From NCBI GenBank assembly GCA_028023455.1, contig JAQFVV010006231.1:5780036-5844035 (forward strand): a stretch of DNA of 64,000 nucleotides, read 5' to 3'. The notes beneath the pieces were generated by a model. It was not told the DNA's origin and did not search any database. It saw only the letters and a list, made by a program, of their open reading frames with translations. Both the position numbers and the translations under genes were made by a program. This document shows, one piece after another, positions 10,711 through 23,436 of this stretch (position 1 is its first letter; each line of letters opens with the position of its first letter). Source of the stretch: Epiperipatus broadwayi (Eukaryota; Onychophora; Udeonychophora; Euonychophora; Peripatidae).

Positions 10711-13700
10711 TATTTTAACTTCTGAAATCTGATAACTAATTCATACATATGTATAATTATCCAGATTATGATTAAATTGGATTAATTGTTTTCCATCAAG
10801 ATATATTACTTTTGCTACCTCTTTTCTATTGGCTTTCTTTTGTACTTTGTTAAATATTACTATAAAGTAAATAATGACTAATAAAACTGATTAAAAAGTT
10901 GTAGAGCTAACACTTAAATATTTGATTGTAAATGTTCACATGTTTGTTTCTGTTTATATATCAGAAATGTTAAAAGTTTGGGAAATAAAATTAAAAAAAC
11001 AACTAAAAGTCAATTGAAAAATTGGATAAAATTTATTTGTACATATTTAGTTTTTTTTTTTTATAGATAAAATTGGTAAGATTAATTTAAAATTATGGGC
11101 TTAACAACTTGTATTAAAAATATTGGCACTTGTGAGTTTTCAAGTAAATGAAGATGGCAGTTCGTATTTTTAATAAATGTACAGTTTCAAGGGCCTATAA
11201 TCTACTGAAGATGTGTTAGTTGTTAAATTAAAACAAAATTAATAAATCAATTGTTAAATTTTTTAAAAAAGGAATAAATTCCGATAAATTTCATTAAAAA
11301 CTTTATTTCACTTTTTTTTTTTTACTTATATTATAATGTGGTATGTGACAAGTCACTCTTAACATTGTCATACTTTGGTTCAATTCAGCTTGTTTCTTTT
11401 TGTCAGTAGTTTTTTTGATAAATTTTTATAATGATAAAAATTTGGTGCCTTCCTGTCACATAATGTGATTCAGTGGTCTATTTCCAAAGATACAGAGTCC
11501 TGCCCGCCTGAAAAGTATGTATTAATGATCGTGATATGAAAGACTGCAATATATTATAAGAAGTGTTCCTAAAACATATGACAAATAAGAACTGAGGGAG
11601 TGTGTTGTGTATATTGTTTTTTATTTTATTTTATAGATTCTCAGAATTATTTATGTAAGTCTTGGTTTATATAAGTTGGAGTTATGTAAGTAAGTGACTG
11701 ATTATATATATATTTTTTGTTTTTTGTTGGTAAATTTAACTTTTAAATAATAATTAATTTTAATGTTATTTATATAAAAATAATACTTATTATCTATTAT
11801 TATTATTTATTTATTTTATTACCAGATGAATTTATCAAACTTTTCATTTTTTATTATGTAAGACTAATTATTAAAATATTCTGATTTATAAATTGATTTT
11901 CTAACATACAAAATAATATAATTAACTATGAACTGAAGAAGTCTTTATTGAATTTATTAATTACTGCAAAGTTATAATCAAGGCAATTTGAAGTATAAAA
12001 TAAGTCTTGAAACGTTACCTCAGTCATTTTTTTTATTATAAATCTTATCTCATTTATTGTGTTAGTGACTGCCATCTATTGGATTTTATATAAATTAGAA
12101 ATGTAACTTACATGGATAAAGAATTATATCATATTAGATGGTTAAATTGTGAGATTGCTTTTACAAAATTTTCGCTTACTACAATATAATTTTTATTATT
12201 TGCAATGTGATTTGTTTATCTTGAAAAAAAAAAAAATTACCTGATAATTGTAATTATTTGACATGTTTTGAATGTGATAGTTTATTTCATTTTATGTTTT
12301 CTTCATTGGAAAAGCTATGTATATAAAAGGATGTCAACTAAAAAATACCAAGAATGGAGATGCAAGGATTATCATATATCTGAAGATGTAGATTGACTTA
12401 ATGTATGTGTAATACATATTTCTAAAAAAAATTAAACTTTATTCCTGGCATTCATAATACACTTAGTGATATATCTGGGGATAATTAGTAAATTGCAATC
12501 AGAATAATGTTCCATGAAAAAAACAGAGGATGATAATGAAGAAGAATTAACAGGTTTAAAATCTTTATGTAATATACAAGCAATTGTCATTAATTATCTT
12601 ACAAAGAGGTTCGAATTTTTGGAGAGGCAAAATTATAATTATGAAATTGAGATACAAGGTGTTCCTGAGAAACCTAGTCAGAACTATTATTAAAGTATCA
12701 CAAATTCTTCCAGGGAAGATGATGTTTTACTAGATTTGGATACAATATCTCATATTCAGTTAAAGCATGATAGAAAAATTTTATTTGTTGTAATATTTAA
12801 ATCTTGTCGATCAGCTAAACAATTTTTATATAGGTGACATGCAAATTTGTTGGCATCTCATATTGTTACTGATGATGATCAGTCTAGTATTTATATTGAG
12901 GAAGACTTAGGGCATCAACAAAGCATCTATTATGGCTATTATGCCAGAAAGATAAATCAGTTGATGTTAAAAATGATCCAGTATATGTCAAAAAAGATAA
13001 TCATTATCAGTTAATAAAAAATAAAATAGATTTAGAGTCCGCATGACAGAAATATTCAGAAACTAAATTAAATGACTTAATCATTTTTATGATCAATATT
13101 AAAAGTTTACAAAAACATTTTGATGAATTAATAGCATTTTTGGATGATAACTAAGTATGATATATCATTATTTTGACAGACACTTGGATATGATTGGATG
13201 AAATTAAAATGTATGACAATAATGGTTATGTACGACATTTACATCTTAGGATGGAAAAAGATCTGGAGGCATAATGATTTTCATTAAATTTGATTTGTTT
13301 GTTGAGATCTCCGGGTCATGTTTTCTAACACTTGAAATTCTTATTGTTAAAATTAGAACTGATCTCTATGAACTTTTTATTATTAGCATTATGTCATGCA
13401 TGTAGTTCATCTAGTTGTGTTTTTAATCCAGAGCTGGAAAATGTTTTGAAGAGTATTAATTATAAATATATTAATGGGTAATATTAATATTATTGAGCTG
13501 ATATATACTAATTCTATAAAAGATTATTTTAATATGTTATACAGTTTCAATTTGTGTCAGGAACCTACTGAACATACACATAAGTTAGTTTTTTTTATAA
13601 CATTTAGGTAAATGCATCTATTGTAAATACTTTTATAACTTATCATTTAGCTATTAGTGTTTTCTTTACAGTGGCTTAAAATTATACCTAAGAATATAGC

Positions 13701-14464
13701 GAGATTTCTTATGCAAAATTATGTAATTAATCTTTGTATCTACCATACTATTTGCAATCTACAGTAAACAAAATTTTCAATACATTTGAAAATATTTTGA
13801 AATCATTAATACATGATGCATCTTATACAGTGAGTTCAAGTGGAAAACATCATCACAAATCTCATTGACTAATAGATAACATTGTTAAAAAGTTAAATAA
13901 AAAAGATGATTTAGGGGGAAAAGTTGGGCATTTAAGAATGTTTCTGTTAAATTTGCTTAACAAAGAAATAAAAATTCTAATAAGAAATGCAAAGCATATT
14001 GTTATAGAATTTTATCGAATAAATGTATTACTACAAAATGGAAAGTCATAAATGATTTGATTAAAGATTCTAAGGATCAGTAATAAATAAAATATTAGTA
14101 GATAATGAGCTAATGGACTTAAAATGATAATGAATTTAAAGTTGCTTATACATTTAATAAATGTTTTACATTTTTTGGTGAACATTGTGAATGAAAATAT
14201 TATGAGTAACAATTCATTTTTATGCTTAGATATTATAGATTCAAAAGTAGATTTGGTTATATGTAACTTGAAAGCTATTAAATCAGTTGATATTGATAAG
14301 ATAAACAATTGAGTGTTAAAAGAGAATAGAAATATATAAGTCCCTGTATTAGTATTTTTGTTTAATTAGTCATTGCATTCGTATTTTTCAGGAATACAAT
14401 TTATCCAAACCACTTCAAACACTTTTTAGCAAAGCTCTTTCTTTGTACATATACATACACCTAC

Positions 14465-14492
14465 GTTTCGACTGACCTGCAGTCTTCTTTAG
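14465..14492 (-). ncRNA. Hammerhead-like motif, left arm
   Basis: On the - strand: CTAAAGA (one change from CTGAAGA), A, stem GACTG, loop CAGGT, CAGTC, then an intact GAAAC followed by GTA. The partner arm has the complementary damage, so the ancestral motif had both boxes intact. Confidence 0.5.
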
Positions 14493-14539
14493 AGCCAGTT
14501 TATTTTAAACTTTTAAAAAACGACTAAAATAAACTGGCT

Positions 14540-14567
14540 CTGAAGAAGACTGCAGGTCAGTCAAAAT
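14540..14567 (+). ncRNA. Hammerhead-like motif, right arm
   Basis: On the + strand: intact CTGAAGA, A, stem GACTG and CAGTC around CAGGT, then AAAAT in place of GAAAC. Confidence 0.5.
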
Positions 14568-15984
14568 GTAGGTGTATGTATATGTACAAAGAAAGAGTTT
14601 TGCTAAAAAGTGTTTGAAGTGGTTTGGATAAATTGTATTTATAGGATATTACAGCAAAATAAAGAAAAGTGTGATTTTGGTAATATTTTTCAGGAATGTT
14701 TAAAGAAAAGTATTGTTATTTCTATTTCAAAAAAAGGAGAATCTAATTATTACTGAAAATTACAGACCAATATCTTTGATGCCATTTTTAATAAAAAAAA
14801 TAATATTTTTTCAAAATTTCAGCATGGATTTGTACTAAATAGTGATGTAGTAAGAGTTCTCCATGGTCATATTATTACTTTGTCAGTATATATTATTATT
14901 TCTAAGATTTTTAATTCAGTAAGAAGAAGAATTTACTTTTGAATGAAAAGTTTTTTCTGTAATAGAATTTCATTGCTTCATATTGACTTATTAGTTAGTA
15001 TCCCAAGTATAATTAATGTTGGAGTTTCCCAGGGTTCTAATCTAGGTCCTCTTATTTATTATTTCTTTGTTCTTGGCCACTGGTATTTTTGAATTTGGTA
15101 ATGACTTAGTTATTGTAGGTTCCGTAATCATTTAAATATGTGCTTTGATGATAATCACCTTTGACTAAATAAGTATAAAACTAACGCTGTGAGATTTGCA
15201 TTAAGGGTGTTAAATAATTATTCTTTTCAATGTATTTACATTGTAAAAGTTATACACATAGTATTGATTTTTCTGTAAAATATAAATAGTACATTATTTG
15301 GAATCCGGCTAGGTCAAAATTTATCATGGTCTGATCACGCGCAGAGAATTGTTTTTTCACATTTATTTTTATCAAGGAATATTGTTTGGATATACAGTCC
15401 ATGTATATTGGTTGCATGATTTATTGCATGTCTATTTTTGAAAATACAATTTGCGTAATTCCATATCTGCAAATATTGCAACATCATATCATAACCATCA
15501 TTTTTGGACATAAAAAATAACCTGTTAGGGATATTTTTAATAAGTATTGTTTGTTAGTGTATAATAATATTTTGGATCTCAAATAATTTACAAAGTTTTT
15601 ACTGATAGAGGACAATTTATTCATGTTAGTTGGTTATGGTATTAAAAGTTTATTTTATGTATATTGGAATAATCAAATTGTTATAAGGTTGGATGCCAAA
15701 GACAAAGTGAATATAGTGGTTTAGATCTATTTAATAAATTTGTTTCTATACTAAAATATCTGACAACAAAACTGGAAAATCTTCTTTTTAATAAAAAACC
15801 CTATATGATTGGATAGGTAAAAATTTGATTAAATAATATTGTAGTTTTAAAAAATAATAATACTTGTCTATAAATATATGAATAGTTTTTTTCTTTCTCT
15901 TTCTCTATTTATATCTTGTTTTTTTTTTTTATGTTATCATTTGTAAATTTCCATATGTTCAGCATTTGACATGGACATAAAATT

Positions 15985-16500
15985 GTGTCTGAAAAAGGCA
16001 TTTTATGTATTATTATTAATATGTAGCTGTTATATGTATTTTTGTTGTTGTTTTTTATTATATATGTGTTTGATAAGAAAAAGTTTTAATCAATATGTTT
16101 TACTAATGCTTACTTTTGAATCAGAGAATTGGGTATTTAAAAAGAAATACAGAAATGGCAACTCAACAAGGAAGTATGGAGAGTTGTGTATTGGCAGTAA
16201 CATAAGGATGGATTAAAAATGAAATACATAGATGAAAGAATAAAAAGTTAATTATTGACATTATTAAAATAACTAAGAGCTGAAATGAGACCATGCTGAA
16301 CATGTCATTAGGACAGAAGATAATATAAATGAACAATTGAAGTCTTACAGAATCTCAAAAATATTATGAAATATGAGATGGATTAATGAGATATGGACCT
16401 TTTTTGAGTAATGTGGAAAAGAGAGATGGAGAAATTGCATTCAAACTCAGTTCTTCAACAGTGATTTTCTGTAGTTGTTGAAAAAGATAATGATTCCAAA
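15985..16500 (+). pseudogene. LINE 3' fragment (RTE-like C-terminus)
   Basis: Frames here resemble the region after the reverse transcriptase in RTE-like elements: SFNQYVLLMLTFESENWVFKK corresponds to the usual CVL-x-LTYGSETWTL segment, which is intact in the element at 25,013-25,255. A following part near 16,285-16,330 has an AEHVIRTED run like the family's GHV-x-R block. Stops are frequent. It abuts the LINE to its left but belongs to a different family. Confidence 0.5.
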
Positions 16501-17350
16501 TAATATTTGCTCTCCCTTTTGTGACTATATATATTTGAAATACTTTTTATAGATTCAAAATGTAAACATTGCTATGGGAGTTTTCTATATATTAAATTAG
16601 AATAAAGGTCTAACTATGATATAATCAGATAACCACCATTTAAAATCAATAGTCCAAGCTGAACCACTTGCCCTAGAAATTTACAGCCAAGTTTGTCTGA
16701 TTTTGCTTTAAGCTAAAAGAGTTAATTAGCTCTCAAGATTTTACATTGAATAGTAAGTCAGAGCTGATATTTTATTATGAGTAAGAATTTGAAGATTCAC
16801 AACATCATTCAATGGCCACCTTTTAACTAAGCATCTCCTATGAGAGTAATATGTATTAAAAACTTTGATGGACTCAAGATGTCAATATTGAAATTATAAT
16901 GGGAGTTTTCTTGTATTAAACTATAATGTGTTCAGCTGTGTATATGTATCATTCCTATAATCTAATCTCCATATCTAGGAAATTATTTTCACATATGTTC
17001 ATTCAACTTATTATATTTTGATTTTACATTAATCCTCAATTTCATTTCCTTTTTCATATCAGTTCTGTTAAAACATTGCCACAGGAATTTTTTTAAAACT
17101 GTTTCTTTTTCTTTTATTCCTTAGATATATTTTTACAATACTTATTTAAATAATCTTCCTTTATTGCGTTTTTATGTTCTTATTTTTTTTTTTCCTGCAT
17201 TCATATAAAAACGCAATCCCAATGTTTTTTATTTACTATCCTTCTTTATATGCTGTACTTTATTACTTGTCTTAAGAGTTTGGGTTGCAGTGCCATCTAG
17301 TATTCAATGCTTTAATTAATTGCTTATATGTATATTTTTCATGTGTCATA

Positions 17351-17429
17351 GCATTGGCCGGGAAGCGAACCTGCTAACCCGGGACAACTGCTTGTAAGGC
17401 AGCTGAGCTGACCACTCAACCACCAATGC
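17351..17429 (-). repeat. tRNA-like SINE head (Gly-like ends, TAC anticodon loop)
   Basis: On the - strand a 79-base tRNA-like fold: acceptor GCATTGG pairs with CCAATGC, A box TGGTTGAGTGGTCAGC, anticodon stem CTGC/GCAG around loop CTTACAA, and a B box GGTTCGCTTCC in the T arm with stem CCCGG-like pairing. The ends resemble tRNA-Gly while the anticodon loop reads TAC (valine). A second diverged copy follows at 17,865, and both are followed by TATGACACATGA, so this is more likely a tRNA-derived SINE than a working tRNA gene. Confidence 0.55.
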
Positions 17430-17864
17430 TTGACAATTGCTTATATTTTTGATTCTAGAATGGGCAGTAGTAAAGTCACTATTATTCTTGATTAGATTAT
17501 ATTTTTGTAGTTGTTCTCTTGGTCTTACATTTGCTATTATTAGTTTTATGATTATATTTTATAAAGTCTCATGTGAAAGTTTAATTCTATATTCATTTCC
17601 ATAAGATAGTTGAAATTTCAAACTAGAAAAAATTTCAGAAAATGCCCAAAATAAATATTTTTTTAAAATAAAATTGTTATGTTATCTATACCATCTAATA
17701 ACTTTAATTCAGATTTTATTGTCACTAAAGTGTTATAAGTCTTCAACGTTATTGAATATCCTGGACTTTTAGAACTCTGCTAACCAGTAAATTAATCAAA
17801 ATACTGTACATTCATTCTTTCTAATTCCAGACTTGTAGAGAATCCAAAAAAAAAAATCTGTCAA

Positions 17865-17947
17865 GCGTTGGTGGTCGAGAGGTCTTCAGTGACAGCTGTT
17901 TTACAAGCAGTTGTCCCGGACTAGTGGGTTCGCTTCCCGGCTGATGC
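17865..17947 (+). repeat. tRNA-like SINE head, second copy
   Basis: Related to 17,351-17,429 but in opposite orientation, about 440 bases away. It keeps CAGCTG/CAGTTG pairing around a TTTACAA loop and the B box GGGTTCGCTTCCCGG, but the acceptor ends no longer pair well (GCGTTGG against CTGATGC). It is followed by TATGACACATGAGAG and a poly-A run, typical of a SINE tail. Confidence 0.5.
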
Positions 17948-20215
17948 TATGACACATGAGAGAAAAAAAACATCAATTTATTAAATTAGTGAATGAAGAC
18001 ACATTTGTTTAAAAGGAATGTAAATTGTGTGGATTTAATTTCAAATCTTAATTTTCATTTCCAATGCCCCCCCCCCCCAATTTATTTAATTTGACATTTT
18101 TGTAATACTATTTGTGAATTTGTTTGTTTTCAACAGTTTAATCACTCTATGGTAAAATTGTCTGCTCTGTATTTAATTAATTTTGGTTGCAATACCATTA
18201 ATCTAGCACTCATAGTTTTCCATCTTTCCGGTTTAGCGATTTTGCTGGATAAAAAATAATTCACTAATAACTTTTCTTTGCCCCGCCCTCTCTTCAAAGT
18301 GTTTTTTCATTGATGGAAACTTAAATAGGAAGTGTAGATATTAGTTTTAATTTATATTGTTTATACATACATTCTGTACATTTATATAATAAAAGAATAA
18401 AAATAATAAGTTTACTCATTATACTCCACCTCCCCATTCCTTCAAGTCTATTTTTAAAAACTATTTGTAATTTTGTCAGCTGATATAGAAATCATTTTTT
18501 TTACCCTCAACTATTCCGTCTTTAAATGATTTTTTACTTGTTACTTACTGTAGCAATTAAAAAAACTTTTTTTTGAGTAATCAAAAAATAAAACATTAAA
18601 ATATAAAATATGCCATTCATGTGGGTTAGGCTAGTTAATATACAGGTATTTACTTTTTTCTTTTTTTTAATGTGTGTGAATTCAATATTAAATTATAACA
18701 AATCTTAATTCATAATTAAAAAATAAAGTCCAGCAATCTTGAAAATTTAATTTAATTTTGTCCAAATAACAGAAATTCCCAAATTATTAGAGCTTCATTA
18801 ATGGTTTTGCATCTTTTAATTACTTTTATGTTAATTAATTAAAATAGACTAATATTTATGATGTTTTTTTGTATGTCTGCATGGAAAGTTCATTTTTAAG
18901 ATAAATTACTATTTTTTATTTATATGTGTATTTCTATGAAGTAACATTTATTTAATTTCTTTTTCATTGAATCTTGCAGTAAATAAAATAATCAAAGTAG
19001 TCATTTATTTTGTTAAAGATCATTAAATAATTTCTTAACAAGAATATTTCTCCTTTTTCTACTAGACAGTCATTTATTGAAAATTTGAATCCTCACTGAT
19101 AAATGCAAAAGCCAGAAAACTGCTTGGAATAGGGGTTACAAACAGTATTGTCTGATAATCACTAATTAGTCATTCTTACAATAGATGGCACTAGAGTAGA
19201 GAAAGTAGCAGTGCTCTTGTTTATTATTGATGAGTAAAAGAATCAAGTGTTGTTGTGTTGGTAATAATTTATTATTTTGTGCATTACTCAATAAAAATAA
19301 TTATTTGTTTTACTATGATTCACTATTTTCTCCCATATTTTTGAACATTGAAATTTGACAACATTTGATTAAATAAAGACAAATAATAATAATCTAATAA
19401 AATTTGGATATCTTCATGCTTATAAATAAAGTACTAAATACAGTTTTAATACCACTCATGATTTTGAATGGTTGAAATTAATAAAATTATGCATTTTTTA
19501 TGTATATATATCAATACTTATACTCATGATTTATTTTTATTTTATATTAAATAAGTTATTAATATATTATCTTGATAAAAAAAGTTTTGATACATTTTCA
19601 TTCCAATGATTGTCAAATTCATGGATAATAGCAAATGTGTCATTTTATAATGTGCATTTTAAACATAGACACATAAAGGCAAGCATGTGTAGACTGTAAT
19701 AAACCATTAAAATGTTTACAATCTGTTGTCAAGGCAATTACCTCTATAATAAAAGTTTTGCTTTAACAACAGATTATGGCTATTTTATTGGTTTATTAAA
19801 TTTTGGCTATTGTACTAATAACATTTAAAAAACATTTAATTAGTGACAATTTATGATTTAATATATTTAGATGTTTGTGTGTGCATATTGTATAGATATT
19901 GTGAATTAAAATGCAAAAATTAATGGGTTTTTTATTCATTTCTGTTTTTATTTAATCTCACATAATCTGAAACTGCAGATATGAAAATTGCAGATATAAG
20001 GAATGGGATGTACTATATATATAAAATGATTTTTTTTTTTATAATATACTCAATATTTTATATACTTTAAATATGTTAAATTTATGGGAATGGAAAGATT
20101 ATTGAAACAAGTAATGTCATGTGATACCAGTGTTTTTGTCTTTTTTTATACACATAATATACAAATTAAAAAGCATATGAAACACTTGAACGAGAAGCTA
20201 TAAAGATTCCATAAA

Positions 20216-20262
20216 TAAGCGCTTTCGAGGCCATTTGCCTCATATTCATAGCGGTAATGCGA
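20216..20262 (-). ncRNA. Stem plus GAAAG motif, degraded hammerhead-like
   Basis: On the - strand a stem GAGGC/GCCTC around a short loop is directly followed by GAAAGCGCTT. It resembles the other hammerhead-like motifs here, but the CTGANGA box is not recognisable. It sits just left of the palindromic element at 20,281-20,558. Confidence 0.25.
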
Positions 20263-20396
20263 GATGCAGCAATATAGAAGTATAATAACTACTATTTCTT
20301 ATTGCATTGTCAAATGTATACCATATAATAATCAATTGACGAAACACTTTATTACTTTTACAATGCTTTATTATCTACCCTTTCCTTCAGTTAACA

Positions 20397-20425
20397 GTTT
20401 CGATTACCCCAGCAATCTTCTTCAG
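20397..20425 (-). ncRNA. Hammerhead-like motif, left arm, all boxes intact
   Basis: On the - strand: CTGAAGA, A, a stem pairing GATTG with TAATC (one G-T pair) around a loop, then GAAAC. The bases before the motif (GGTT) can pair with those after GAAACTGTT (AACT), as helix I of a hammerhead would. ACTGT after GAAA could form a minimal helix III. This is the best-preserved copy. Confidence 0.55.
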
Positions 20426-20453
20426 AACCTTATATCTCCTAATCTCTTAAGGT

Positions 20454-20484
20454 TGTGAAGAAGATTGCTGGGGGCAATCGAAAC
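20454..20484 (+). ncRNA. Hammerhead-like motif, right arm
   Basis: TGTGAAGA (C and U of the first box changed), A, stem GATTGC paired with GCAATC around TGGGG, then intact GAAAC and TGTTAACT. Confidence 0.5.
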
Positions 20485-20689
20485 TGTTAACTGAAGGAAA
20501 GGGTGGATAATAAAGCATTGTAAAAGTAATAAAATGTTTCGTCAATTGATTATTACATAATATAGAAGATTGGTATATCATGAAAAAATATTATTTTTTA
20601 ATATATATTTATCATTATTAACTTTTTAAAAAAAATTTATAATAAGACAATTTTAAAAAATTTATATAGTTTTCTGTTCTATAATGCTA

Positions 20690-22905
20690 GTTGTGACTAA
20701 CTGCCCAATTCCCAGCTCACACCTCTAAGCCATGTATGGCTCACAATTTTTTATTGTGACTCTTTTTATGAAAAATGTGAACTCAGTTACACAAGAGTTC
20801 CAAGTGACTCTATTTTTGTACCATTGAAGCACAAAAAGGAGCTGTAGTTACCAAGATAACAGTCAGTTTTGTTTTATAATACTTCTTTACACACAAGTGA
20901 ATTTTTGAAGAAGCACAGCAACTATCAGATCATTTCATCCAAGTATAAAAATATGTGCTTGTTCTATATATGTTAATTGTGAATATATTAATAATTATTT
21001 ATGTCTGCATATGAGCCAGAGAAAAATTAAAAACGTATATACAATTATTATTTTCATGAGGAATGGAAAAAGAAATAATTTTTAAAATTTATTTTAAAAA
21101 CAGATGTATTTGTTTGATTTGTGGTTGTGGGGGGAAATGCAATATAGAATGATATTTTACAATAGTGCCCGAAAAATATGATACTAAATATTCTTCTAAT
21201 AGCAATTTAAGATCTAAAGTGAAAGAATTGAAAACCACATTAATTGCCCAACAATTTATGTTTACCAGGATCATGAATAAAATGAAAACTGCTGCAATTG
21301 CATCATTTAAGGTTATACTTTCAATGCACAAAAAACTTTTGGGAAGGCAAAATAATTAAAGAAGCCATCTTGCATCAGAGATATTATTTCAAGAATTTAA
21401 CAATAAGAATGAAATTATTTCAGCTATCCAAATCTGAAAATATCAGAGCACAAGTAAAAAAATGATTTACAAAAATGTGTTTCTAAGTTTACAGTATGAT
21501 AAATCAATAGACATCTTTAATATAGCTTAAATGAATATTTTTGTAAGGATGATCTTTAGTAATTGCTCAGTATAAAAAGATATACTGTCAGTTTTGCCAT
21601 TAAAAGGAAATACAGATGGAGAGTACATAGAACATGTTATTAAACACCATATTAAAGAAATTAATCTTCCACTTCAAAAACTTGGATCCATGACAACAGA
21701 TGGCACATCTTCCATAATTGGTTCAGGTGTTGGCTTTATTACGTTATGTAAGAATGATGCTGAATTTCCAAACTTTTTTCACTATCATTGTGTTGTACAT
21801 CAACAAGCATTATGTACAAAAAGTGCTGCTTTATGAACACTGCATGAAAGTTGTTCTAAAAATTACAAATTCTATTCATGACAGACTATTTCAGAAACAG
21901 ATTGTTCAAAATATTGACTGATAAACTGGGTGCTAAATATGGAACTTTAATGTTACATTCTGTATTCAATGGCTTAACAAGGGAGAAGTCTACATTGATT
22001 TTTAGAGCTTCCTCCAGAGATAAAACAATTTGTGGAATCCAGTAACAAAACTTATGAAGAATTTAGTGATCATAACTGGCTATCTGATTTAGCTTCTTCT
22101 TTTTTTTTTTTTTTTTACAAACATCACAAAAATGAATATACTCAATCTTGAACTTCAGGGGAATTTGTGGATAACCCAAATAAAGGATTATAACTTTAGT
22201 CCTTTTCCAAATTTGGATGACTACATTAAGAAATGTAAGTCAATAAAAATAAAAAAAAAAAAATATTTTGAAATGCTGAACTTAAAAATAGTTTCAAAAT
22301 TAGATTTTCTGAATTTTGTAAAATTCAGTCAATTGCTTCATTCATTTTAAATTCATTTGTTGATATTAATATTTTTAAAATATCAACAGATTGCAACTAT
22401 GATAAATAAAAATGCATTAATTTTGAAATAATGAATTTTCAATCTTATCTACAATTGAAAACAAGATTATCTCAAACAGATTTTTGGACACTTGCAGATG
22501 AAAAAAAATATCCACTCTTAAAAGAAAATTTTCAATGGTCAACCTTTGTATAAATGGTCTTTCAACAATGAACTTTCTAAAAATCAAAATTCAGATTCAG
22601 GATAATGAATGAACATCTGAATAACTGCATGACTTTAGCTATAACATTATATGTACTAAAATACAATAAATGCAATGTTATGTTTCACAATAAAATATGT
22701 TTTACCTATATTTAATTTGTATTTTAATCTATAATAAATAGGAGTATAAGAATATATAGTTACATATTTTCTTTATAATATTACAATTTTTTAAATACGT
22801 TTAAAATTGAAATATTAAAAGTGCCACATTTATTTGTGTCTCCCCTAAAATTTTTAAATTCTAAATTGGCTGAAGCTAAGTTAAAGGTTGGCTACCACTG
22901 TATTA
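20690..22905 (+). pseudogene. hAT transposase, GTF2IRD2/ZBED8-like, decayed
   Basis: Broken frames match the hAT transposase group related to GTF2IRD2 and ZBED8. At 21,165: EKYDTKYSSNSNLRSKVKEL, then QQFMFTRIMNK. At 21,594: LPLKGNTDGEYIEHVI, KLGSMTTDGTSSIIGSGVGF and FFHYHCVVHQQALCTK. Weaker C-terminal pieces continue to about 22,600. A hAT-type end lies at about 22,885-22,904 (AAGGTTGGCTACCACTG); the left end near 20,690 is only a partial match. The TDG aspartate is kept, but several stops and frameshifts make it inactive. Not host coding sequence. Confidence 0.75.
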
Positions 22906-23436
22906 ACCTTATTTTTAAAAAAATAAATCTCAATTCTCAAAAAATTAATACTAATAAATATTAAAATTTATAGAAAAAATAACATAATTAATTAAAAAAA
23001 CAATATTTTAAATGTATATTTTAAAACTTTTATGGAATATTTGATTTCTGAAAATATTCTAATGACAATTTGTACATTTGATATTTTTAGTGTGTGTGTA
23101 TATATATATATATATGCATTTTAATGTCAGTATAAATATTTTTTATTGCTATATTATGTTTTTTTATCGAATCATTATTAAGTGATTAAAATTGCAATTT
23201 TACGTTCAAAATTTAATATACATATATGTACATAAGATTGTTCAATTATTTCACCTATTACACATAGAGCAAATTTCAATATTAATGAATAGAATTAATA
23301 AAGGATATACATTTTGTGGATTTGTTTAAAGTGCATAATTACTCAAGTAAAGATAATTTTCTAATTTATATATAATTTAGATAATAATCATTAAAATTAG
23401 TCTGCACTTAGATAATTCATATATATGTATATTTTA
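22906..23436. other. No gene seen; TA microsatellite
   Basis: AT-rich, with a short TG/TA run at about 23,090-23,116. Nothing else recognised. Confidence 0.5.

Larger units (their letters stand above)
14396..14683. mobile_element. Head-to-head palindromic element, 14-bp target duplication
   Basis: A 288-base insertion inside the LINE. It is flanked by perfect 14-base direct repeats TATTTTTCAGGAAT at 14382-14395 and 14684-14697; the LINE needs only one of these. Inside, the left arm (about 14,397-14,510) is the reverse complement of the right arm (about 14,525-14,638). Each arm holds a hammerhead-like motif reading outwards, and only the right arm has an extra tail of about 45 bases. So two 5'-truncated copies joined head to head were inserted together. 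No coding frame. The arrangement is like that of Penelope-like elements. Confidence 0.8.
12490..15760 (+). pseudogene. CR1/Jockey-type LINE, decayed, interrupted
   Basis: Short broken frames in order match a two-ORF non-LTR retrotransposon. ORF1-like part, 12,600-13,000: EIQGVPEKPSQN, then a DDQSSIYIEEDLG block. Endonuclease start near 13,075: NIKSLQKHFDELIAFLDD and LTDTWI. Reverse transcriptase part: ENYRPISLMPF near 14,755, QHGFVLN near 14,820, GVSQGSNLGPLIY near 15,020 and YLGIRLGQNLSWSDH near 15,295. Many stops and frameshifts show it is dead. The catalytic FADD box is not recognisable. It is split by a palindromic insertion at 14,396-14,683. The clade call is from motif style only. Confidence 0.7.
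20281..20558. mobile_element. Head-to-head palindromic element, 10-bp target duplication
   Basis: Flanked by perfect 10-base direct repeats AATATAGAAG at 20271-20280 and 20559-20568. The left arm (about 20,327-20,432) is the reverse complement of the right arm (about 20,450-20,553), for example GACGAAACACTTTATTAC against GTAATAAAATGTTTCGTC. Here the left arm has the extra 3' tail (20,281-20,326). Both arms carry a hammerhead-like motif pointing outwards. The sequence is unrelated to 14,396-14,683 apart from that motif and the layout. Confidence 0.78.

Noticed and set aside
14012-14312. Overlapping 98- and 62-codon frames on opposite strands
   Set aside because: They lie within the decayed LINE and show no independent domain.
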